A stretch of DNA of 64,000 bases from Symsagittifera roscoffensis. Its lineage: Eukaryota; Xenacoelomorpha; Acoela; Convolutidae. A program made the position numbers and the translations under genes. How positions within the stretch are numbered: the first letter of the stretch is position 1; every line of letters starts with the position of its first letter. The notes below the pieces were generated by a model. The model worked only from the letters and a program-made list of their open reading frames with translations. It was not told the origin of the DNA and ran no database searches. The stretch lies in NCBI RefSeq assembly GCF_963678635.1, contig NC_087064.1, forward strand, positions 82,889,847-82,953,846, in the 5' to 3' direction. Positions 46,414 to 58,984 of this stretch are shown piece after piece.

Positions 46414-48267
46414 CTATTGATAGTCCACCGATCTGCAATTGGCTCATGATTGGCGCTTATCCATATCGCTTTCGGTTTGTGCCAAGTTTGCTTAAGAACA
46501 AATTTTTAATTTCGCGGTTTTACATTTTATTTCTTCTTCAGTTTAGTTCACTTCCTTTATTGAAAGGAAGGCAAACTCAACATCTGAACAGCGAAAGTGT
46601 AAAGGTCACAGTAAACGTGATCGACTTGTACCTTCTGAAGTGGAATTTAATCATCGAATTTCCGAGCGAAACATAAATTTTGTTTTTTGTCACGGTTTTT
46701 TTAAATTGGGTTAGTTTGATCAAAGAATTGTCAATCATAAACTGTTCTAGAATTTTGAAGAGCTGTAAGGCCAGCTGTTTTTTCGATAGTAAGATGTTTG
46801 TTTTGCTTACTTGCGTTCATTGACTTTTTTTAAGTGTCTGTAGGCTATTTTTTTTGGGTCCGATTTTCGAGAACAGTGAGGAATATATATATTTGTGGGG
46901 GTTTTTCGTTCAGAACAATTTTCATGGGAAATGTTTTTTCGGAGGATTGATACATCGCTCTTCGTGGGCCTCTTCAATTAATATGAAACCAGACTGGCTT
47001 AACTTCCGTTTGATACTTTGATGCGGAAATTGTACCTCAAGTTTTTTACTTGTAGCGAATTGCTCAAATTAAGAATCTTTCCAAAACTAATAATGGCAAG
47101 CGGTCTTGTGAATTTCATACGAGACCCAAATTTTAAAACCTAGAACTTGATGTTATCAGACTAAATACGAGTAGTTTCGTAAATCCGCCACATGCTAGAG
47201 TATTTTTGGCTATGTTTAGATTGTCCTAATTAATTCGGTGTCTCAGAAAAACGTCATTTGTGAGCACTTTCAGGTAATCTATTTTTTTAAATCTGAAAGA
47301 TTAGATTTTCCAGGAGAATTTTTTTTTCAATCACTGGCAGTTTGAGCGCCCCGCTGAGTTTGCAAAAACCTCAACTAACCTGGCAGCAGTCTGACTTAAT
47401 TTCCCGTTATATACTTTGATGCTGAAAAAATACGAGCAGTTTTTTTTATCCGCCACATGCTAGAGTATAACATGATACATTATGCGTGTAAAAATTGATC
47501 ATCAGTTTAAATTAGAACGATTTAAATTGACGCGTATGCTTCGATCGGACAAAATATTTTGCGCGCTTCATTTATTCTATAATGACCAGTTTGACCATTT
47601 TAAAACCGCATTGACTAAAGAAAGGCAGTCGCAGATCACATAACTTTAAGTTTTGAGGGCAGAAAAACAATAGCTTTCAGAAGATACAGTGCTGATTTAA
47701 GTTTTCCAAAAAAATGACTGAAACTTGTAATTTATAACGCAGTTATTTCGAATTAGGCTGATTTTAAACAAAAAGTGTTTAAGGCCGATTCTGCTCAAAA
47801 ATTAACAAAAATGCTATAATTTAATTTGTTTAAAGAAACTTGTATAAAAAAAACTATTTTTGTTTGATAGCCAAATAATGTTACTTTTACAATATGAATT
47901 ACTTATTTTTCAAAAAAAAGAATTATATCTTTTTGAAACAATTTGCGCCCACTTTAGGAGGTAAAACCCTTTTTAAATTTTGCTAGACTATATAAGTGGC
48001 CTGCAGTGATTTAATTTTGTCAGTTAATGAACAAATATTTTCGGAGTATAAAAAATAAAAATGATCGTTTTCGGGGTAAACTTTGTGCCCAAATTTTGCG
48101 AAACAAATTATTTTAAATCTGTTGAAACTTTAAGCAAGGCTGTTCCTCTTCTTTTTTTTGTCTTAAATCAACACATTTTAGCACAAACATGTCTTAGAAG
48201 TTTTATTCATTTGTCAGGATATAGTTCAAATCAGCACTGTATACGCAAGTCAAGTTACACTGGCTAG
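46414..48267. other. AT-rich DNA with a diverged direct repeat
   Basis: CCGCCACATGCTAGAGTAT occurs at about 47185-47203 and 47450-47468, each preceded by TACGAG(T/C)AGTTT. A block containing ACTTTGATGC(G/T)G recurs upstream of each (about 47013 and 47411). No gene was identified. A plus frame at 46401-46676 and a minus frame over 46570-46680 are open, but neither can be tied to splice sites. Confidence 0.45.
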
Positions 48268-51200
48268 TTAAGAAATTGAAAGCCGGGATAACAATAGAAT
48301 GAAATTCATGTACACTTCATATTCATTTATATTGATATTTTGTTGCAATACTTTTTGGCGGCGTAGTTCTGATAGTAAAACAGGCAACTTTTTCTTTATG
48401 AAAAGTTTGGAGATATGTACAGTATCTTGGTACACAGGAACCCCTTCAAAAACTCCTGGGATTGTTACTCGTGTAGCATTAGTTCCAATTAACAGGGACG
48501 CCATGTCAAGTTAATAATCAAACTTCGGGTTCTTTTGAGTTAATTCTGGGAAAAGTTTTCGCAAAAAAATAAACGCCTTTCTCTTCAGAAATAGCTATTG
48601 GACAAGCATTTGTGTAATTAGAGAATTCTTTGTGCTGGTTTTCTAGTTTTTTGATACAAGGTGTTGGGTTTCCTTGTGGTAACTGGTGCATAATCATAAA
48701 AACAGGCGTAGTGTATGGAGTCACACGCTCGATCAGTTTCGGAGTTTGTTCGCGAATCATGCTCGTCCAACCTTCCAAATTTCTCAATGCAGATTCTGCT
48801 GAGCTGTTCTCGGTTACTTTTATGTCTGCATTGTGTAGTGATCTTGTGAAATAAAGAGTGATATCTGTTTTGTTCGCTTTCATGTATTCCATACTAAGTC
48901 GAGGGATAAAGTTTGGGTCCTTGTCAATGGCCTGTTGTATTTTTCCGGCGTGGTTGGGTGTTGCTTCCCAGGAAAAGATAGGGAAAAAAGGTGAACCTGC
49001 TCGACAAAATGATCCATAGTGTAGATTTCTTCCGGGGAGTCGTCTCCTCTAAGCACGCTTTCACTCTACTTAACAGCCGCAGAGTTTCTCCCCATTATAC
49101 CGTGTAATAGCGGGGGACACTAAGACACGATATCATCCACAGTCCCGAAAGGTTTATGTTGGTGGTCAGACTAAATCGGCCGATCAAAGGAATACGCAAC
49201 TTCCTCCTTTATTTAGGCTCTTTTTGGACCTCCTTTTGCGCTTCTAGCTAATTCAACAAACTGTGGCCACAATAAGTAAGTTCTAAATCGCAAAGGAAGT
49301 AAAAGCAATTTACAGTGCCCTGAATGAGCTAACTACTATTTAGCAACTTCTATAAGGAAGCCCACGTTTCGTTCCGTTCAATCGCTTCGTTATCTCGCTC
49401 GTCAATTTTTTCTTGACGCAATTCTAAACTCGCCTACTCCAGCAGCGCAACTCCTTCAAACAATTATTTCAACCCGGTACTAAACTCGGGTTGAAGCGCA
49501 ACTCGCTCGCACAAAGAGTTCAACCCGGTACTAAACTCGGGTTCCAATCAGCTCGCTCACACTACTAGTTCAACCCGGTACTAAACTCGTGTTCCAGCGC
49601 AACTCGCTCACTAGCAATAATTGTTCTCTACTCTGACTGAGAACCAACAACTCTTAATAGTAGCCAACAACTGTTCTGACTCTTACAGGCTCTCTGGTAC
49701 CCTCCAATTCCTTATCTTTCTTTACACTTAGATTTAATTAAGTCACGCCATTCCCTATCAGTCCTGACATCCGCTTAAATCACCTGTCCGCACATGTTTA
49801 AGACTATATCCCTCCCCCTGTCAACTCTGCCACGTGCCAACTTCGGTTTCTTTTTTCAATCTTTTCACGCTTATTAAATACCCGGTATGCGGTAGGTGTC
49901 ACAATTTGACCAACAAACAAATTACATACGATTCTACTCAACTACTCTTGACCTCAGTGACTTCAGCCCTCTAGTTCAACTCAACCACCAAACCATGCTA
50001 TGTTTAGTCAGTGACTCTCCCAAGGTCTTTATTTCAATTATCCCGTTAATGTTCCGACCTGTTAAAGGTGGGGGAGGCCCTTTTCATGGGTAGCTAATTC
50101 ATTCCAAGCATCTAAAATTTCGATCTGTACTCTATTCCAATCCTGACCTTCTACCTATCAGGGGAACGTAGTTCGCCTATTAGGGGTCAAAACGAACCAA
50201 AACGTCAGCTCCGGGAAGACAAGTAAATTCCCCGTTCATTCATACTATTTAGGCGACTTAATTCTCATGCTACGGTCCTGTTACTATCAATTTCTTCTGG
50301 GACTACTTTTCTTTAGTCTAATTGAATAGCAATTAAAAGATCTTTCACCAAGCTAAACTAAACCCAATGTTTACCAAGTTCACTTCGAGTTAACTCTACT
50401 ACTCCAAGGTTGCAATGTAAAAGCTATATCTCTATCAGCTTCTGCTCTAGTTCCCAAAATATAAGTTTTTCCCCAAACTTTGGCAAGGTGGCCCATTCTC
50501 ATTTCCAGGGGTGGGGCTGGGGAATACGTCACTTTCCAGTGTTCATCTCGGTGTTTTCCATGCAATTTTGAAGTCAAATTGCCCAAACGTCAATTTAAGG
50601 TCACCCAGGGGTCAACCGGGTTCAAACTTCCATATTTGAGTTCAGAATCGCATGGAGGTCCTAACTACCAAGTTTCGATCAAATCCCATAAATACTTCAC
50701 AAGTTATCCCATTTCTAAGGTCCATTGTCACTTTTTCCGGAAAAAATTATTAACACCGGAAGGAGTCGCCGGAATTTTTTCACTCACAAAGGGGTCTCTT
50801 TTTCGGGGTTCGTATCTTGTGTCCATTGCCGCAATAAAATAATTATGCCACCGTTCATAATTTTGCGTAAATTGCCTAATTCCGGTCTAGGAGGGTGTTT
50901 TTTCAAGTGCTAATAACCTCCAAGTTTCAGCTCCCAGTTCTCATTGGAGGCCGAGAAATGACTTCCGAAAGTTAGGGTTGGATTTGTTTACTTAGAGCAG
51001 AAAACCGGAAGTAGGGGTCCTAGGAGTCTGGGATTCTAAACTTAAGCTTCCCTTAACTAGGCCTACAACATACTGAAATTTGAGCCCAAAACCGCTGCTA
51101 GTTTCCGAGTTCTGATAGGGCCATTTACACTTCCGGGGACCGTTATCACTTGGGGCCGGGGGGTCCGCAGGGTCTGAATTTTTGCATGCCCGCGTCAAAT

Positions 51201-53692
51201 CATCTCTAGTATCCGTCCTATGAGTTTCGTAAAGCTAGCCCCGAGAGTTTCCATTTGGGGGGGGTTTCAAAATCGGTACCGTTTCAAAATCCTGCTTAGT
51301 CTCTGTTTGTTTTGGTCGATTTTGCAACTTAACCAATTGTTTATTCTGCTACTTAGCTTAATGACGAATCAATCTTACGCTCAGGTTACTATAGCATGTA
51401 ATACAGTAGAATCACCAATTCTACACAGTCTGCTTTTATACCGCACGTAGAGTGTAGTTCTTGGAACCAATTGCGCCAGTAGTAGCAAAATAAGTCGCCA
51501 GCAAATAGAAAGCTTTTATCATCTGGTAGATACTGGCAAAGTTTTAGAAGCTCTGGGTCTTGAAATAAAGATTGGTTGTCCATTTTCACCAACTGGTTTT
51601 CCCTTCCTTTTGTAACAGATGGAATTTTGTTGGGTTTGAAACTTCCGCTTTGAGGCGATGTTAAAAGTTGGTTCAGAAGAAAAGGCTGAATAATTGCCAG
51701 GGCCACGAAGGCTAATATAATTTGCTTTGATGAATATTGGCCGCATAGTTTTTTAACAGGCTCTTCGATTGTTTGTTTAATGAAGAAAGAGAAACTTATA
51801 GTTAAAACTAAAACAGTAAATGGTCTGAAAACCGAATTCTCTGGCAATAGAGAGTTTATATCTCCAATTTTGGTAAGAGGTAAATTAGGAAAATTTACCC
51901 ACGAAACAAAGATAACAATTTTTGTAGAGGTAAAATTTAAAGAAATTTTTGTCAGAAGATATTTCCAAAAGCATTATCAATGCAAATGTCAGTAGAGCTG
52001 TTCCAATTCCAAGAAACATAGACGATCCCTTGAGTAATATAACTATACAGCATTGGCATATTAAAGTTGTCAAGAATAAGATGTCAGTTAAGGATTGTAT
52101 GTTTTTATTTTGTAATTTTTCCGCCAGAAAACCTGTTTTTTGAATCATCAGAGTCGTCACTGAAATTACAGAAGCTAAACTGAATTGATAAAGTCGTCCG
52201 CCCCCAGTTCGACAAATAAGCCACCATGTGCGAACTAAAGGATAATTTGACGTTCAGAAAAATTCCAGAAATTGTAGTCACAAAGAAGAGAAACAGCAAA
52301 AAACCGCTTTTTCTGCTAACAATTGTAATAGAGATTAGAAGAACTGGAAAAACGGCGTAGAATTGCTCTTCGATTGAAAGAGACCAGAAATTGATGACGG
52401 GGCTCTGGTCGGAGCCTTTGTCTGTCAAATAGTCTAGTGCAATGTCCAGTCCGATCCGTTAAGTACTGTGGCCGACGCTGGAAACAGTCGAATGAAACGT
52501 CGGCAGTAGAACCTAATCACACAAAATTGCTTGTTACCCGCCATGATCTGCTCGACTTATTTATCGTATGGTTTAAAAACTTTCCAAAAATTTTGTCGAC
52601 TGTTTTTAGGTCGACCAAATTGATTTTCCGAGCTCTCCCAAAGCACTAAAAAGACCCTATTTTTGTCAAAATTTCTGCGCCGCAGGCAAAATTTGAAGTT
52701 TTTGAAAAACAGGCCAAAAAAGCGTTTTCAGGCACTCCCGCTCAAAATTAGCATATATTGGCACCGAAGGCGCCTTCAGAAAATTTTTAGGGTCCGTCGC
52801 CAAATATGGATATCTCAAAATAGTACAAAAGGGGGACGCTTTGGGTCGGCAGGGGATCGAATCCTTGGGGGCGTAGGGAGGGGGCTCTGTTCGCCCCTGT
52901 TCTGTCAATATCAGTTTTTGGTCGCGAAAATCTAAAAATTGGACGCAAAGTTGTGAATTTTGATCGCGAGAGAGAAGTTTAGAAGCAAAAAAAGCATACT
53001 ACAAAAAATATTTATTTTATTTTATTTGAATTGATAAGCAAAATAACACTCGTATAACTTGCAATAAATGAATTGCCTAATATATAAGCAGACAAAGTTT
53101 TGGCAAGGAAAACTTTCGGCGATGGCAGAGATTTTTTTACGGTGGGACCGGTCGCTGTTAACTTTCATCGATCGCTGTGCGCTGTGCTGTGAGCATTCGA
53201 CGATTTGCCAGTCGCATTTAACTTGTTTATGTAATATTAGCCCCCGGCCAGCTTATGGGTCCCGGGTCCTTTTTTCGGGTGGGGTGGAAAAATGTCATCC
53301 ATTTTGCCGCAGTTGAGCTCACCTTGCGGAGGCTGATGACACCCGGACCCCCCAACCGTGGCCGAAGCGGGATTGATTGAATTAGTTCTGTATAGGGGTG
53401 GATTTTCTTTAATAGCTACAAAAGTGTGGGAATAGGTTACAGCATCCGTCCTGTCCATTCTATAGAGTTAGTGAGAGGAAAAGGCTATGTTAGATAATGT
53501 CCAAATTTCATATACCTCGCCGATGACCTCACGCAGCAGTATTGAAGTGATAAGAAACCCAGACAACACGAAGAACACGTCCACTCCTACCCACCCATTG
53601 TCCATATATGGAACCTTGGAGTGGAATAGAATAACGGCCATACATGCTAGGCCACGAAGGGCGTCCAGGTGCGTGCGGTACGCGAGTTTCAT
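48268..53692 (-). CDS. OafA-type membrane O-acyltransferase with SGNH domain, possibly a pseudogene
   Basis: Known role of the family: multi-pass membrane enzymes that transfer acyl groups to sugars or other substrates; the fused SGNH domain completes the transfer. Exon 1 (53516-53692) reads YRTHLDALRGLACMAVILFH, GWVGVDVFFVLSGFLITSIL, donor GTATAT. Exon 2 (52467-52547) has RFYCRRFIRLFP. Exon 3 (from about 52433) has FWSLSIEEQFYAVFP. A frameshift near 52245 then leads to VRTWWLICRTGGG and further membrane segments to 51899. After a 58-bp intron (51841-51898), FFIKQTIEEPVKK closes the membrane domain. The SGNH part starts at FLFAGDLF, where GDS is expected, continues after a 2376-bp intron (49049-51424) in 48518-49048, and ends after another frame change with YQDTVHIS, the D-x(2)-H block. 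About 60 residues after exon 2 are unaccounted for. Frame breaks and the lost serine suggest a decayed or degenerate copy, unless they are sequence errors. Confidence 0.72.
49049..51424. repeat. GC-rich, repeat-filled intron of the acyltransferase gene
   Basis: This intron is visibly richer in G and C than the rest of the window. From about 50590 to 51180 it contains three degenerate units that share a pattern of (A)CCAAGTTTC-like text, GTT(A/C)T... and then (A)CTTCCGG(G/A), about 170-200 bp apart. Small frames on either strand (49896, 50380, 50480, 50992, 51220) share no protein family signal. It may be an inserted repeat block. Confidence 0.55.
49470..49620. repeat. 50-bp tandem repeat with palindromic core, three copies
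   Basis: CAACCCGGTACTAAACTCGG starts at 49470, 49521 and 49571. Each copy contains the inverted pair AACCCG / CGGGTT around GTACTAAACT, followed by (C)AGCGCAACTCGCTC. The period is 50-51 bp. The third copy has CGTGTT in place of CGGGTT, which breaks its palindrome. Confidence 0.85.
52590..52915 (+). repeat. Dispersed repeat R, copy 3 (in intron 1 of the acyltransferase)
   Basis: Aligned with 39440-39845 and inverted 5105-5470. Landmarks: GTCGACCAAATTGATTTTCC, TTCTGCGCCGCAGGCAAAAT, GGCGCCTTCAGAAAATTTTT, ATGGATATCTCAAAATAGTA and GGGGATCGAATCC. The last resembles a Pol III B box, so a tRNA-derived SINE is an alternative to a MITE. Confidence 0.72.
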
Positions 53693-54039
53693 TGCTCAGT
53701 GGTTTTCATTGCTTCCAACATTATGTTAAAATTTAAACCAATGTTAGCAAACAAGAATATTCTGACGCTGAGTTGGTTTTGCGTTTAAATGTGTTTATTG
53801 TTTATACGTATTTTTTATTAAACATTTTTTTCAAAGAAACTGCAATTGAAGCTCGAACGATTTAGATAAGCAATAAATATCTATGAGTGGTTCATAAAAC
53901 AAACTATTATAACTTATTATCAACTTAAGGATTTTGGAGTCAAGCAAGAAAATAGTGGAACCAGTTCAAAACAAGTACTTATTATATCCAATTATAATCT
54001 TGATAACTATCACTGTAAAATACTTAGAACTAACCAATC
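53693..54039. other. Upstream of the acyltransferase gene, no feature resolved
   Basis: This would contain the acyltransferase promoter. No TATA box or other site stands out in the AT-rich sequence. Confidence 0.35.
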
Positions 54040-54215
54040 ATGATCCATGACTATAAACTTTACAATAACTTGTTGGGCTGAAACTATTTATAGTTTCAGC
54101 CAGAGAAGAAAAAATTTAACTCCCCAAACATGATCGTTGACTAAAAGGTACAATAATTTGTGAGGCTGAAAATATTTTTAGTTTCAGCCAGAGAAGAATA
54201 AATTTAACTTAGCAA
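54040..54215. repeat. 88-bp tandem repeat, two copies, each with a hairpin
   Basis: TAGTTTCAGCCAGAGAAGAA occurs at 54091 and 54179. Each copy includes a stem GGCTGAAAnTAT / ATA-like / TAGTTTCAGCC; the first (about 54075-54100) is a perfect 12-bp stem with a two-base loop. Confidence 0.8.
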
Positions 54216-55639
54216 CCAGTTGGCTTTCCTCGATTCTAACTTCCCAACGATACAAGTATATACTAGATCTTTTGAGACTAGGAAAGTTAAGAGTAAGATT
54301 ACGATCGGTATTAGACTCAAAAGTTGCACGAATTTCTCCGGCCGAAATAATATAGCGTGACTAACAGAAGGTGCAACCACCCGGACTTAAACTCACCTGG
54401 TGCAACCAAACGAGTCTATAACAGACCTCTACTAATTTAGGTTTAGCAAAAGCAAAATAGAATAGACAAATTAGATCAAAAATGCTCAACAAAACGATAA
54501 ACCAAATCGAAGATAAAATTTGGTTATTTCCATTTTCAATAAGTCTAATCAAATCAAATCGATAATATGGCTGACACCATGTCCTAACCAGGACGAAAAA
54601 ACTAAATTCTACATCGTAAAACAAAAAAGATGACTGCAACGATTAATTCCACACAAAAATATTTATGCAGTAAATTTTCACTCATTAATGTTAATTGCAA
54701 AAAATAGAGCTGTAAAATGTTTTACAAAGCCGTATATCTCTAATGATGCATAATTTAAAAAAATATATTTATCCAGTCGACAACAGATCGTTCATTACCA
54801 CAAAAAATTCAATTCTGCGAAAAAAAAGTTTTGTAAAAACTTTTAAACTTTTCAAACTTATGAATAAAAAAATTACAAAAAGTAGTCAGTTAAAACATTT
54901 TATGATTAATTTCATAAAAATAATCGGTTCTCTGCTTCTCGGGGAACTTCACTGTTATTGTTTTTCTTCACTTAAACTTCAACATTGTTTTTTTTTAAAA
55001 CAGATCATCAATGCTACCCTTGGATCTTTGAAGTTTAACTTTAAATTTAAATCCCACACTTTTTTTTCATATCTGTAATTTCATATGAACTTAAAATTAA
55101 GATAATCAAGGTTTTCCTTGAATATTTTAAAAATTTGACCCCCACCTCTTAAAACTAGTGTCTAATGACTTCAAACAACGGTTCACTTTCCAACCCTTAT
55201 AAATGACCCAAGACTAACTGAATTCTTTCCAAGAAACTAGCCAATCAAAATAGGCTAATTTGTGAAGAACTTTGGTTACTCATCCTTTACTTGAACCCTG
55301 CCTCTTAAAGCACCCGGGTCTAGAAAAAACCTTAACATAAGTGAGATCTAAAATAGTATCTAACGATCTACTTTCTACTTCTTTTGTAATTGTAACTGAA
55401 CCTTGTGGATTGATTTACTATTGTCCAAGCCTCGATCTCATTTCTAATCCTCAGTCTCATATCAAATCTTCAAGTAAGGTTAAGTTTACACAGATTTAAA
55501 AAACGCCACATTCGTTTGTGAGCAGTACAAAATCATTCTCATAAGCTGATATATTCTCTCCCTAACCCGTCACCACAATAACGTCACAAAAAAAGTAGGA
55601 ACTAACAACTTAGGAATTAGAAACTGACACCTGGATTTT
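54216..55639. other. AT-rich DNA before the second gypsy element, no gene seen
   Basis: Frames at 54361-54639 (minus) and 54743-55078 (plus) have no family motifs. The 5' LTR of the downstream element would be expected here, but no copy of it was found at the 3' side. Confidence 0.4.
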
Positions 55640-56699
55640 TTTATCAAATATTTTAACTTTTATTTCACAAGATAATTTGGGAAGCAAACAAAAGTAAATC
55701 TTCAAAAGTTTTCAAAAAGGGTTCTAGATACGACCTCGTTATTACACCCCAAAAACAAAAAGTAGGCTATTTCAGATCAAAAAGCAAACAAGGACAAAAA
55801 CTACGTTTTATAAAAAGATACCTACAAAAAATTAAATTATCCAGAACGAAAAACGCTGTTTCGGAATCTGAGTCAACAACCAAAGAAAAATTTGAAAAAT
55901 TTGGAGACCTATTACATTACAACAACAAACCAGTTGACAATCGACATTATTTTTCCAAATTCGAACTTACAACACCATCATCCATAAAAAGCAAATGCAG
56001 AATAAAAAAATCCTATGTTCGAAAACTAGTAAGATGATATAATTAGAATGAACCAATGATACACAATGAAAGTTTCTCATTAACCGTAATACCGAACAAA
56101 AAATGATTCAATTCGACAAAAACTATGCCGATGACTCTATCCTTTTATTCATCATCAATCCAAAAAACGACTGGTCAAGAGGACCAGTCCTATTTTGTTT
56201 CAACTTATTAGTAATTTGTTTCCAAAAAAGAAATACGCCATGTAAAAAAGAGTTTCCAGAAGTCAAAATAAGAAGACAAGTACTAGATCACTATCTAGCA
56301 CGTAAAAGTAATATAGCATCACACTATGACATATTAATTATTGAAAATGTACCACCAAGGTCAACCAATCAACCACCACATCGAATAAAAACAGGTGATA
56401 TAGAATTAGGATTCTCAAAAAATTTTACGGAATATTTGAACAATATCCAACAACAAAACTCACAGAGAGTAGACTCAATCTTCACAAATGATTTTTTCTC
56501 CATCATTTACTGTTATACTACATTATTAGAACCAATTGAAACCTTTTATGTGTCTCCACCACAAACATCTTGGCACTCAATAGAACAAAGAGAATTTAAA
56601 ATCTCTTTGCACAATTTTTAGACTCGATTCGTGAAGTACTCACTGATAAAAAGTTTTCACAAATAATTAAATCCGATCTACAAGGAATTTTAGCATGGT

Positions 56700-58980
56700 T
56701 AATAATAGATTAGTTGCAACAGAATTTAGACTTAACTGCACTAGCAAGAAAACACGTTCGACAGAAAAGTGACGAAGGTACAATTCTAGCAGATGAAACA
56801 GATTATGGACCCAGAATTGTACCCTCTTTCATTTTTTAATATAGCAAATGAAGTTTCCAGTGCAGTAATTGCAACCATCTCGGTACAAAAAGATTTTTTT
56901 ACAGCAACTCCATTCACCACAGACACTATATCTTTAAATTACAACACATAATTTTATGACGGGACATTCAATAACAGCCTAAATTCAACATTCATAAATA
57001 CAAAGGACAACTTAATTGGAACTACAAACCTAACATGACAAGATAGTCAAAAGCCATCGCAATTTTTAATTGAAGAATTTGTTGAAACAATACCACAACA
57101 ACACAACAAAGTATTTCGCGTAAACATCACAACACCACACAACGATCACAACCCCCCATAACAAAAATAAACCTTCGTTTCCATAAACAACAATACAATC
57201 ATTATTCAAACATCTGTTGATCCAAAGTTCCCCCAAACGGATTATCAAACATGTAGACTAATAACAAAAAACGTCCTTTTAACAAACCAAAATATACAAA
57301 TGGAAACGATTTCGCAAATCTTAATTACGCTTGCTATAAAAATAATCATATTAGCAATCCAAAATCACGACCACTTGTTACAAAAAATCCCAAACTCGAG
57401 AACTCAATTCGATTCCGCAAGTATCTAAAAACTCATAAACTCATTAACAAAAGCAAAACCAAGACATAGCGCACCGAGAACTATCCATATTTTCAACAGA
57501 ACGAATATAACCAAAATAATAAACAATTCAATGAAAACCAAATACAATATTCGGTAGATGAAGAATACTTTCATCGAAATCAACTACAAAGCAATGCTTA
57601 TCACCGAAAATACCAATGGATTGACATAGATCACTCAGACAAAAATTTTCAACAAAATATTTTTGAACGCTGCATAAATTCATCAAAACCACAACAAACA
57701 CATCAAAAAACACCTACAAGACAAAATTTTGCACATACAAAACATGCAATCACAATCACAACATACAATCACAATCCCAAATGGATACTCAAAGCTACCA
57801 AACCGATTCAATGAGAAAAGAAAGTCCCTTATCTTGTAATTTACACCAACATGAAATAACCGAAAATAAACTCACAAAGTTCACAAAAAAACCAAAAACA
57901 GCAGAATCACGTCAAGTCCTAATGGGGGAATCATCTTTAACATCAAACAACCTCTTATGGTTTTCACAGCAACAGATCTTGAATAATCAGTAGAAGATTA
58001 TCTAAATGCTGTCACCGCTAACCTAATTTTAAATATAGGCCGAGAACATAAAAATACACCACTTCACCGAAATTGGATTCATCTCCAACTTCATTGGACG
58101 GTGCAATTTTAAAAGGATTTTCAGTCTTACTCATAGAACATAAATCAGATTGGAAATGCTTCACGCAACAATTTTCAAAAATGTTTGACTCTGAAAGAAG
58201 CAAACAACCACAAAGTGTTCCACGTAATTAAATTCGCAGAATCCCAAACGGAACTAAAAAGTAACTCGCTGTTAGAATAGAAACTCTGGTACAAAAAGCA
58301 TGTTCTCTGAACACCCACGATTATATACATATAATACATACATACGTACAAGTATATACAAAAACCCAAATTTTTCAAGACAACTTTCATTCAAAAGTGG
58401 TGTAGTTTTTGCCGCAGATACAGACGCAGTAATGCTGAATGCAGACAAAACCAACCAGACCAATCAAACCAAACATAAAGATCCAAATAAATCTTATTAC
58501 CAATACATGAAAAAAGATCAAAATTTACCACAGAAAAACTTTCAAAGTAATAACAGTTCAGGAACACCACTCCCACCAAGCTAGAGTAATAGCAGATCGC
58601 AATCACCATGTTCCAACAAGTTTTATGAACAACATTCAGATAGACGAAATTCACCAAATTTTTCACCAAATAGATATAGTCGATCAAATAGTCAGAACAA
58701 CCAGTAAAGAAACAATTATTCAAGATCTAACTCTAACAGAAGAAATTATTCAAAATATTATAGAAATCATTCACATTGAAATAACCAAAATCCTTATGTT
58801 CAAACGATCGCTCTAGACACTCTTCAAACAGCCGCAATAAAACTTATTCAAACAATTGAAACAGGTTTTACAACAACAATAGATCCCAAAACAACTCAAA
58901 CAACAAACCACATACCAAAAACAACAACAAAAATTTTTGTGAAAACTCTAATAACTCTAGACCTATGAATAGACCAAAAT
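56700..58980 (+). pseudogene. Gag of the second gypsy element
   Basis: Readable pieces in order, in shifting frames: LDLTALARKHVRQKSDEGTI (about 56720), a His/Asp-rich part (YQWIDIDHSDKNFQQNIFER, 57612-57671), the capsid region (DWKCFTQQFSKMFDSER and LAVRIETLVQKACSLNTHDY, 58152-58325), SYYQYMKKDQNLPQKNF, and an Arg/Ser/Asn-rich nucleic-acid-binding tail (NNYSRSNSNRRNYSKYYR, about 58711-58764). A 172-codon frame at 56103-56621 precedes it without recognised motifs. The zinc-knuckle segment expected between capsid and tail is not visible. Confidence 0.7.
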
Positions 58981-58984
58981 AGAT

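Noticed and set aside
49470-49620. CRISPR-like appearance of regularly spaced repeats
   Set aside because: There are only three copies, the intervening sequence is itself repeated rather than unique, and the context is an intron of a eukaryotic gene.
52235-52251. 17-bp GT-AG intron to explain the acyltransferase frame change
   Set aside because: It is too short to splice and does not restore the needed frame; a frameshift fits better.
54743-55078. 111-codon plus frame before the second gypsy element
   Set aside because: Lys/Phe-rich low-complexity translation without retroelement motifs.
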